Part shown: piece after piece, positions 1-5,002 of the stretch
Layout: each line of letters begins with the position of its first letter
Position numbering within the stretch: the stretch's first letter is position 1
DNA from: an uncultured Collinsella sp.
Lineage (GTDB): Bacteria > Actinomycetota > Coriobacteriia > Coriobacteriales > Coriobacteriaceae
Reading direction: 5' to 3'
DNA length: 5,002 nt
Assembly: GCA_900759335.1 (NCBI GenBank)
Contig: CAAEUX010000052.1
Location: 1 to 5,002, forward strand
Translations under genes and position numbers: made by a program
Notes under the pieces: generated by a model
What the model was told of the DNA's origin: nothing
The model's input: the letters and a program-made list of their open reading frames with translations, nothing else
Database searches by the model: none

Positions 1-4
1 CGGC

Positions 5-77
5 GGTACCAATTTATCTTACCCAGGGTACCAAGCCCGCTGACTGGCGGTACCAGATTCTGCTGATTGTTGGTACC
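5..77. repeat. Degenerate 22-bp tandem repeat with invariant GGTACC core
   Basis: The palindrome GGTACC occurs at 5-10, 27-32, 49-54 and 72-77, so its spacing is 22, 22 and 23 bp. I found it nowhere else in the window. Read on the minus strand, the first two units also share CA, TCAGC and a 3' T at matching positions (GGTACC-NN-CA-N-TCAGC). The third unit is more divergent and the fourth runs toward the window edge. A period of 22 is not a multiple of 3, so this is not a protein repeat; it looks like a DNA-level array. Spacing near two helical turns would place a bound protein on one face of the DNA. Function unknown: recombinase, regulator or replication-protein sites are all possible. The array may continue left of the window. 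Confidence 0.6.
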
Positions 78-912
78 GGAGAGGGTTACTACTCATGCCG
101 GAGTCGCCGGTTCCCTCGTTGACCAGTTTCTTGACGGCGGTCAGGGCAGGAGCGTCCTCCACCTCTGTCGTCACCTCTGCCTTCTTCTCCCCGTTCGCAG
201 TCACCGCGTTGGTGATGTCGTTGTCGGTGGCCTTGACGGTATAGGAGTAGGATACGGTGACGGTCTCGCCGACGAGCAGGCCTTGGAGCGTTGCGTTGGA
301 GAAGTCCGCTGCGCCGCTGAGGTTGCTCTCAACGGTGACGCCGGGACCACCGAGATCGACCAGCGAGTCTCCCAGGATAATGGGGTCGAGATACGCGACG
401 CCCCCGGTGTTCGTGACGGTAATCTTGTAGTTGATGGTCTCGCCGGTCTTGAAGGTGCCGCCCTCGCCAGATCCCTCGTTCGCGACGCTCTTCTCGATGG
501 TGTACTGCGGCGTCTTGGCCTTCCAGATCGCGAAGAGGATGTCGTCTCCTGCAGTCAGCGTATAGTGGTCGCCCGCAGTATAATCAGCGAAGGCACTGTC
601 CTCGCTGGTGCTCCAGCCGAGGAACTCATGCCCCTCCCAATCGGGAACCTCGCTCGTCACTATGACCTCAGAGCCCGTCTTGCCAGCGGTGGGATCGATG
701 GAGCCGGGGGCACCGTTCAAATTGTACGACAGCTGATCATCCGCGGAACTCTCAACAACCTTCAGTGGAATGATCTCGTAGCCTATCACTTTATCATTGT
801 TGTCACATATCTCATGAACAAGGTACGTCGTTCCCCCCGGAACGCCACTGATGGGATCCTTGGCGTTGTGGGTCGGCTGATTGGCTACGCTCACGCTGTC
901 GTTAGTGAAGTA
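19..912 (-). pseudogene. Downstream adhesin fragment with InlB-type repeat and DUF11-like domain
   Basis: This is the open stretch after TAG 915-913. Numbering from GTG 894, residues 55-127 match the InlB/Listeria-Bacteroides repeat pattern: a YNLNG opening, then GHEFLGWST, DYTAGDHYTL and FAIWKAK. Residues 131-245 resemble a DUF11-type surface repeat (YTIEKSVANEG, INYKITVTNTGG, then VTVSYSYTV and NAVTANG). Residues 250-266 begin a second such unit. From about residue 267 (base 95) the sequence no longer fits that repeat and ends 25 residues later. GTG 894 has no obvious ribosome binding site and the frame is open upstream to the TAG, so this looks like the body of the upstream gene rather than an independent gene. 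No signal peptide and no LPXTG-type anchor. Both domain types are known from extracellular bacterial proteins. Confidence 0.65.
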
Positions 913-974
913 CTACCAATGCCTAGGTTTGTTGCATGCTGCGCCGGTATCGCTAACCTGACCGTCGGATCCAA

Positions 975-1520
975 TTACTGCCGACGGGAGAACTGTCGCA
1001 TCGGGAAACATTTTTTAAGCTGCTCGAGCGTCTTCCCTTCGAGAAGAGAGGGGTCGACTTGTCCATCCAGTCCTCCCTTTTCTCCCACCTTATATACAGG
1101 CAGCTCTTCTTCAGATGAGATCCGCGGCACGGCGAACGTAATCGGCTGCTCTGCGACCAGGTTGTCCTTCTGCTCGCCGTCGCCCTCGGTTTCAGTTTCC
1201 GTTCCGCTCACCTCCTCCTCGGGATCGCCAGACTCGGGCTGCACCTCAACGGGGGCGCCCTCGTTCTCCGAGCCCTCCGTCGGAGACTCCGTCTCCTTCT
1301 CGAGCTCGCCGGCCTCGTCCTCGGGCTGCACCTCGTCCCCGGGCTCGGCGGCGGGCTCGACGAACTCGATCGCCTCGCCCTCCTCGTCCTCGGCGTTGGC
1401 GTAGTCCGTGAACATGGTCACGTTCAGGAACGAGAACACCAGCAGCACCGACAGCAAGACTGACAGGAACTTGCCCTCCGTGGTGTTTCTTGCGTCCATG
1501 AACCGCGCTATGGTCCGCAT
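975..1520 (-). CDS. N-terminal fragment of secreted adhesin: signal peptide plus acidic linker
   Basis: This 181-residue frame is the part of the broken adhesin that could still be translated. Residues 1-16 are polar or basic, 17-37 form a hydrophobic core (FLSVLLSVLLVFSFLNV), and ANA at 41-43 followed by acidic residues is a plausible signal peptidase I site. Residues 44-120 are a very acidic Glu/Pro/Ser/Thr/Gly-rich linker of the kind that spans a cell wall or lifts domains off the surface. Residues 121-170 have no domain I recognise. The last 11 residues (CFPMRQFSRRQ) are out-of-frame readout after the A6 run. Start choice: ATG 1520 has the ribosome binding site; ATG 1499 (MDARNTTEG) is a weaker alternative, and longer upstream starts would read through the leader. 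If expressed, the product would be a short unanchored secreted peptide. Confidence 0.6.
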   Translation of the reverse strand: MRTIARFMDARNTTEGKFLSVLLSVLLVFSFLNVTMFTDYANAEDEEGEAIEFVEPAAEPGDEVQPEDEAGELEKETESPTEGSENEGAPVEVQPESGDPEEEVSGTETETEGDGEQKDNLVAEQPITFAVPRISSEEELPVYKVGEKGGLDGQVDPSLLEGKTLEQLKKCFPMRQFSRRQ

Positions 1521-1556
1521 ACTCCGCACCTTCCTTCTGCTCCGTTTCCTACTACT

Positions 1557-1589
1557 TTTAAATACCGGCTTGGAGACCGGACATTTAAA
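1557..1589 (-). promoter_or_regulatory. Stem-loop just upstream of the adhesin ribosome binding site
   Basis: On the minus strand TTTAAAT (1589-1583) pairs with ATTTAAA (1563-1557), and CCGG (1580-1577) pairs with CCGG (1568-1565) around an eight-base loop. A small asymmetric internal loop separates the two stems. The element ends about 37 bases before ATG 1520 and shortly before the AAGGAAGG ribosome binding site, so it could affect translation initiation or mRNA stability. The same DNA could also be a dyad operator. No long U-tract follows, so an intrinsic terminator is unlikely. Confidence 0.45.
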
Positions 1590-1599
1590 CCAGCTTTCC

Positions 1600-1662
1600 G
1601 AGGGACGAAGTGCATCCCCCGATGCGGCACCTGATGCTCGGGCGCCGAGGCACTCGTCCCTC
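1600..1662 (-). promoter_or_regulatory. Branched RNA structure candidate in the adhesin leader
   Basis: On the minus strand 1662-1650 (GAGGGACGAGTGC) pairs with 1613-1600 (GCACTTCGTCCCTC) as a 13-bp stem with one bulged T. Inside it CTCGG (1649-1645) pairs with CCGAG (1641-1637) over a CGC loop, and GCATC (1625-1621) can pair with GATGC (1616-1612) over GGGG. The second inner hairpin overlaps the outer stem by two bases, and a nearby GTGC (1630-1627) can also pair with the GCAC of the outer stem, so alternative folds compete. It lies about 80 bases before the start codon. I cannot match it to a known riboswitch class. A leader RNA switch, a protein-binding structure or a chance fold in GC-rich DNA are all possible. 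Confidence 0.4.
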
Positions 1663-1682
1663 CTCGCGGGCTTTTGTTGACA

Positions 1683-1696
1683 ACTTGTAAACAAGT
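1683..1696. promoter_or_regulatory. Perfect palindrome ACTTGTAAACAAGT, operator candidate
   Basis: ACTTGT and ACAAGT form perfect 6-bp arms around AA in an AT-richer intergenic stretch, about 165 bp upstream of the adhesin start. Short symmetric sites of this kind are typical of dimeric regulators such as TetR, GntR or MarR types, but the family cannot be deduced. A TTGACA hexamer overlaps on the plus strand (1677-1682) but I see no fitting -10 and no plus-strand gene for it to serve. Confidence 0.4.
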
Positions 1697-1711
1697 CATC
1701 GGAGAAGCGCT

Positions 1712-1738
1712 CGAAAAGGCTTTTTCGTCACCTTTTCG
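1712..1738. repeat. CGAAAAGG inverted and direct repeat cluster with alternative pairings
   Basis: On the plus strand CGAAAAGG (1712-1719) is the exact reverse complement of CCTTTTCG (1731-1738). Between them TTTTTCG (1721-1727) offers a second partner, so CGAAAA can close a tetraloop hairpin with TTTTCG or form the longer 8-bp stem. On the minus strand it reads as two near-identical copies, CGAAAAGG and CGAAAAAG, followed by their complement. It lies in the region where the adhesin promoter or leader should be. Mutually exclusive hairpins or a repeated protein site are possible; neither is proven. Confidence 0.4.
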
Positions 1739-2001
1739 ACACGCAAATTGCACCCGCGCGTTACTAGTGCCTAGAATCACTTTATTGATCTGGGCTTTTT
1801 TATCCACTGACAAAAATGACGATCAGTTTAACGATTATGACTTTTCTCAGAATTTCAAGGCTTTGAACTGCGGTTTCTTGGAAGAGTGCCCAACCCTGTC
1901 AAAAAGAAACAGATAGGCTAATGACATGGTAAAGAACGCCGAAAATGAAGCCTAAACGAAATAAACCTGTGGCGGGCGGCGCTCTTCGTCCTGCAAACGG
2001 C

Positions 2002-2022
2002 ACCAGAAACACATACTCTGGT
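2002..2022 (-). terminator. Weak hairpin after the signal peptidase stop, possible terminator
   Basis: ACCAGA (2002-2007) and TCTGGT (2017-2022) are 6-bp inverted repeats separated by nine bases, directly after the TAG stop at 2027-2025. The stem is short and no strong U-run follows on the minus strand, so termination here is only a possibility. Confidence 0.25.
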
Positions 2023-2024
2023 TG

Positions 2025-2633
2025 CTACTGACGCGCGAGGGAGGCTATGGCGGTGCCGATTATGGAGAAGGCGGCGCCCATGAGGACGATCCAACCTAAG
2101 ACGAGCTTTCCCGGCAGCGACGCCAGCGCCATGACGAAATAACCGATGCCCGGTATCTGGTTCACGGTGCGGCCGACCACGTTGTCGTACTGCGCCGGAT
2201 GCGCATCGATGCCTTCGTTGGCGTCGCCGCGGGTGATCAGTTCGCGGTCTTCGTAAAGGTTTTCCTCCACGCGGTGAATGACGACTTCGTCATTGCGCCA
2301 GAAAACCGCCACGTCACCCACGGCTAACGTCTCGGGCTCGATGGGCTCGGCGTACACGAGACTGCCCACGGGAAACGACGGCTCCATAGACCCCGACACG
2401 ATGGCATAGGATTGCAACCCCATGAAGCGCGGCGCCACTGTTGCGCTGATAGCCAACAGGGCAACCGCCGCCAGGAGCACGGCACCTATGACCGAACAGA
2501 GGCGCGACACAATGCGCAATCGCGCGAGGCGCTTCTTAACGTCGTACGCGAATGCATCCGATGCTTCCGCCGGGGCCGAAGCGCCAAACGAGCCTGCCGA
2601 TATGTTAGCTGCTGCATCAGTCATGACAATCAC
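2025..2633 (-). CDS. Signal peptidase I, S26B (SipW/archaeal-type)
   Basis: Membrane-bound serine protease that removes signal peptides from secreted proteins, here most likely the pilins or adhesins of this locus. The product is 202 residues, normal for SipW-like enzymes. After an Ala/Ser-rich cytoplasmic N-terminus there is one membrane segment at about 43-64. Then comes YAIVSGSMEPS, with catalytic Ser82 just before Met83. His120 in VVIHRV takes the place of the Lys general base of ordinary bacterial type I enzymes. GDANEG (136-141) followed by Asp143 supplies the conserved acidic residues. A second membrane segment lies at about 177-199. These features define the S26B branch. The start is uncertain: GTG 2633 and ATG 2624 are in frame three residues apart, neither has a well-placed ribosome binding site, and an AAGGAAAAG lies about 25 bases upstream of the GTG. 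It is the only apparently intact gene here. Confidence 0.93.
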   Translation of the reverse strand: MIVMTDAAANISAGSFGASAPAEASDAFAYDVKKRLARLRIVSRLCSVIGAVLLAAVALLAISATVAPRFMGLQSYAIVSGSMEPSFPVGSLVYAEPIEPETLAVGDVAVFWRNDEVVIHRVEENLYEDRELITRGDANEGIDAHPAQYDNVVGRTVNQIPGIGYFVMALASLPGKLVLGWIVLMGAAFSIIGTAIASLARQ

Positions 2634-2699
2634 GAGGTCAATAGATCGTTCTGTTCGTCTTTTCCTTAGTTAATGGCTCATCTTTTGTTATCTAGCACA

Positions 2700-2735
2700 G
2701 ATACGCGCGAAGCTCCGAAGAGCCTCGCGCGTATC
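2700..2735 (-). terminator. Strong stem-loop between pilin gene and signal peptidase gene
   Basis: GATACGCGCGA (2700-2710) and TCGCGCGTATC (2725-2735) are perfect 11-bp inverted repeats. Inside, after one mismatch, GCTC (2712-2715) pairs with GAGC (2720-2723) over a CGAA loop. It lies about 50 bases after the pilin stop codon. No clear U-tract follows on either strand, so it may be a terminator that depends little on U residues, a 3' end protecting the pilin mRNA, or a processing site that sets pilin and peptidase expression apart. Confidence 0.55.
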
Positions 2736-2782
2736 CCTCATGAAATCTCAATCAGACGACTGCCTGCGATCCCCGATACATC

Positions 2783-4924
2783 TTAGTTTTTGTCGTCCTT
2801 TCCCTCATGGCGCCGACGGCCGGCCACGATAAGGGCGATCAGGCTCGCCAGCACGATGGCACCGATACCCAGGATCGGCAGCATATCGCCGGTCTGGGCC
2901 AGAATCGTGCCCAGCGGCACCTCGCGGGTGGTTTCACGCTCGCGCTGCTCGACCTCTTCGGCGTCCATCATGGTGTCGTACAGAGTGATGGTGTTGTCGG
3001 ACAGCTCGGCGTTGCCGTTTTCCGTGCCCTTGGTGATGGTCACGTTGCCGTAGTTGTCGATGACGAACTCGACGTCGTTGGCCAGGCGGTACTCGCCGGG
3101 GGCTTCCACCTCACGCAGGAGGTAGGTGATGCCGACGTTCAGCGTCTTCGCCAGCTTCTGGGGGGCCTTGCCCGAAGTCCAGGAGGCCACTTCCTTGCCC
3201 GACTCCTTCTCGAGGATGACGAGCTTGGCGCCTTCCACCCATTCGTGAGTACGCGTATCCAGCTTGTTCACCTCAACCTGGGTGGTTTCGTCGTAGACGC
3301 CTCCGTCCTTGTCGTAGGTCAGCAGGATGTTGCCGTCGGCGCTGTGGCCGGGTTGGATTTGGTTGTCGGTCGCGGTCGCCTCGGCTTGGGCGGCGATGTC
3401 GGCCTGCATGGCCTGAGCCTCGGCGGCAGCCATCGGGATGGCGGCGGCTTCCACTTCCGCAGCGTCGAAGTACTTAGTGTCGGTGTACTTCAGGGCGTAG
3501 CCGTTGGCGGAGGTTGCATCTTCCACGAGGTAGAAGTAGGGGCTGCGGAACTCGCTCACGGTGTGGCCCGCAGGCGCGGCCGTTTCCTTGAAGTAGTACA
3601 GGTTGTTGGTGGCGAGGCTCACGTTCTTATAGGTGATCCAGCCGCCTTCCTCGGAAGTCGCCTCAGCCAGCCAAATGTCGCCCTGCGGGTTCTCGTTCAC
3701 CATGTACAGCGCGTAGGTAGCGCCCACCAGGCCCTCGTCGCGGTCGGACACGCTGGTCTTGCGCACCTGCAGATCCATCGGACGCGCCTTGTTGTTGATG
3801 GTCGGGTGCCAATCGGGGTTCAGCTTCGACATATCGCCGATGTTGCCCGGCTGGGTCTCGTAGTCGGCGTACTGCTCGTCGAAGCGAACGTTCTGGTTGG
3901 CCGCGGCATCCCACCAGCCGTAGTACATATCGGTGCACACCAGCTGGCCCGTCGCCTCATCTTGTTCGATGACCGTAGTAAAAGTGATCACCTGGTCGCT
4001 GTACAACACGGACTGGTCGTTCATGCCGCCCTTGCTGGTGTCCTCGATGACGCGGTAGTAGTAGGTGCCGGGCTTGGTGTAGGCCAGACAGCTGGGGTTC
4101 TCGAGGTCGCCGGAAACGTTGTTCGCCTTGTCGAAGTCGACCATGCCGAACTCGTCGTTGGTAGTGGCGGAGATGAGCTCGCCCTCGGTGTCGTTGTAGT
4201 TCGCCACCTGAATGAGCTTGAAGGCGAACTCGCCAGACTTGATGGCGCGACCCTCAAGGTTCTTGATGATCTTCGGGTCGACATAGCACACCCGGTCGAC
4301 CGGCTCGCCGCTGGCCGCGTACACACTGTAGCTGGCAGCACTAATCAGGTCGTAGGTGTCGGTGTTGTAGAACGCCGGGCGTTCGCCTTCCGGCAGAACC
4401 AGCGGGTTCAGCGTGGAGTCGAGGTCGTCAGCGTAGCCGCGCACCGTTTCGGTGGCGGTGAGCTTAGCAGGATCGTTTTCATCAACCGCCACGGTCACTT
4501 TGATGACATAGGCCGTGGTGTCCTTGGCAGCATCATCGCCGTCCTCAGTGACGAGGTAGTAATGATCGCCGATATCGTTGACCTTGTTGTCGCCGGTGCC
4601 TTCTTGCTTATAAATGATGGCAGGGAATTTGATGGAGGCTTTGCCCTCCGTGAAATCCGCTGTCTCAAGCTCAGCAGTCCAAGCCTTGTCATCCTTGGTG
4701 GCTGGGTCGATGGACTTGCCTACCTCAGGGACGTTCGACAATTCAACCATCGTAAAGCTACAAGGGCGGGGCGCTCCCAGGCCATAGAAGAACTTGTCAG
4801 CCTCAAACTGCCACTGCCCATTGGGGGCATAACGATTGGTGACAGTGATGGTTTTGTCTGCAACTGCCACATCGGTGCCATTGACGGTCACTGCTTCAAC
4901 GGTGGGCTGATTATTGCGGCGTTT
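2783..4924 (-). pseudogene. Wall-anchored pilin/adhesin with FctA-like and Cna-B-like domains, 5'-truncated
   Basis: Long open frame for the C-terminal part of a sortase substrate. Numbered from GTG 4891 (702 residues), the first FctA/Spy0128-like domain is at about 24-176, with candidate isopeptide residues Lys33, Glu116 and Asn176. A second lies at about 203-368 (Lys210 in IIKNLEGR, Glu283 in YRVIEDT, Asn366 or Asn367). A Cna-B/SpaA-like domain is at 373-457 (Lys378, Glu436 in YFKETAAPAG). An Ala/Glu/Gln-rich linker occupies 478-510. A final SpaA-like domain is at 537-640 (Lys543, Glu594 in LLREVEAP). The end is LAQTG (664-668), a membrane segment at 670-690, and RRRHEGKDDKN. The open frame reaches 4924 (KRRNNQPTVEAVTV) and is preceded by TGA 4927-4925. 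GTG 4891 has no ribosome binding site, and residues before it look like the tail of a preceding domain. There is no signal peptide, so the gene has lost its 5' end or is a partial copy. Isopeptide residues are assigned by family pattern. Confidence 0.8.
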
Positions 4925-4927
4925 TCA

Positions 4928-5002
4928 GTCCGTGATTCCGCGAGCCATCGGTGCGCTTGTCCGCTATCGGTCGGTGTGCGCCGATGATGGCGCTTTAATC
5001 TC
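4928..5002. other. Non-coding or unidentified sequence with nested inverted repeats
   Basis: Upstream of the truncated pilin frame I see no convincing coding sequence in any frame. ATCGGTGCGC (4947-4956) can pair with GTGCGCCGAT (4976-4985), with two G-U pairs if transcribed from the plus strand. GCGCC (4978-4982) and GGCGC (4989-4993) form an overlapping palindrome. This could be the edge of another element or an eroded intergenic region. The window ends too soon to tell. Confidence 0.3.

Larger units (their letters stand above)
19..1520 (-). pseudogene. Disrupted secreted multidomain adhesin (frameshift, nonsense codon, lost 3' end)
   Basis: Taken together, 1520-975 and the frame ending at 19 make one broken gene for a large secreted surface protein. 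The start is ATG 1520-1518, with AAGGAAGG about nine bases upstream. The reading frame runs to TAA 977-975. A -1 shift at the A6 run (1011-1016) joins it to a second frame that reads MFPDATVLPS and so on, without a stop, as far as TAG 915-913. That frame then continues through YFTNDSVSVANQP into the downstream domains. Parts in order: signal peptide, acidic linker, InlB-type repeat, DUF11-like isopeptide domain, and the start of a second DUF11-like unit (VKKLVNEGTGDSG). Similarity to a repeat unit ends near base 95, and the frame stops at TAA 21-19 after about 25 unrelated residues. No wall anchor remains. The coding reconstruction is direct reading; that it was once one protein is inference. 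A sequencing error could explain the A6 lesion but not all three. Confidence 0.75.
1521..2024. other. Intergenic region between signal peptidase and adhesin, no gene seen
   Basis: About 500 bp separate the signal peptidase stop from the adhesin start. The part from about 1740 to 1980 is clearly AT-richer than the genes. I found no convincing coding frame on either strand. Its right part holds a weak hairpin just after the signal peptidase stop; its left part holds the palindromes and stems listed separately. A promoter for the adhesin should be here. TTGTCA (1813-1808, minus) is a possible -35, but the region 17-18 bases further has only a poor -10 match (ATCAAT). A long leader implies regulation independent of the signal peptidase. 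Confidence 0.6.

Noticed and set aside
1..77. GGTACC repeats as a CRISPR array
   Set aside because: Only six bases are invariant and the period is 22 bp. There is no constant repeat of 24 bases or more and no spacers of regular size.
962..987. CCGTCGG/CCGACGG inverted repeat around the adhesin stop at 975
   Set aside because: Seven-bp arms with a 12-base loop, inside readable coding sequence of the restored frame; probably chance and not a terminator.
1008..1020. Programmed -1 ribosomal frameshifting at CTT AAA AAA
   Set aside because: The preceding base is T, so P-site re-pairing is imperfect, and the shifted frame soon meets TAG 915-913. A mutation or homopolymer variation is simpler.
67..1404. 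445-codon plus-strand open frame opposite the adhesin
   Set aside because: No recognisable motif; its Ser/Pro-rich end is the mirror of the acidic Glu-rich linker on the minus strand.
1557..1662. c-di-GMP (GEMM-I) riboswitch in the adhesin leader
   Set aside because: Some GGGACG/GCC segments look similar, but the conserved A-rich core and receptor pattern of that class could not be placed.
1674..1916. 80-codon plus-strand frame in the AT-richer intergenic region
   Set aside because: Starts at TTG without a ribosome binding site, and runs through the palindromes and repeats. No membrane segment, motif or coding bias that would support it.
2807..4987. 726-codon open frame on the plus strand opposite the pilin
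   Set aside because: It is the antisense of a GC-rich coding sequence. It reads as Val/Gly/Leu/His-rich low-information protein with no domain, and the minus strand carries recognisable domains throughout.

Overview
The window is GC-rich, with one AT-richer intergenic stretch at about 1680-1980. Every gene I can support lies on the minus strand. The protein content is that of a Gram-positive surface or pilus locus: isopeptide-type pilin and Cna-B-like domains, a sortase-type cell-wall anchor, and a SipW-like signal peptidase. GC content, protein style and the LAQTG anchor motif suggest a high-GC Actinobacteriota, possibly a gut Coriobacteriia/Eggerthellaceae relative. That assignment is inference; no marker gene is present.

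In the direction of transcription (right to left): (1) 4928-5002 has no credible gene and holds nested inverted repeats. (2) 2783-4924 is a long open frame for a wall-anchored pilin or adhesin. It carries two FctA/Spy0128-like domains, two Cna-B/SpaA-like domains, LAQTG, a membrane segment and an Arg-rich tail, but it has lost its 5' end (no signal peptide; in-frame TGA at 4925-4927). (3) 2634-2782 is a spacer with a strong stem-loop at 2700-2735. (4) 2025-2633 is an apparently intact S26B (SipW/archaeal-type) signal peptidase. (5) 1521-2024 is about 500 bp without a gene, with operator-like palindromes and several potential RNA stems. (6) 1520 down to about 95 is a second secreted adhesin with a signal peptide, an acidic linker, an InlB-type repeat and a DUF11-like domain. 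It is broken by a -1 frameshift at an A6 run (1011-1016), an in-frame TAG (913-915) and loss of its 3' part near position 95. (7) 1-77 holds four GGTACC motifs spaced 22, 22 and 23 bp apart in a degenerate tandem repeat.

In an intact locus the signal peptidase would process secreted pilins, which a sortase would then join or anchor to the wall. No sortase is visible here. The striking point is the asymmetry: one surface gene keeps only its 5' half, the other only its 3' half, and the processing enzyme between them is intact. This could be a decaying pilus locus, or a store of partial cassettes for recombination with expressed copies elsewhere. The sequence alone cannot decide. The GGTACC array beside one truncation point and the structured leader are the least explained elements.
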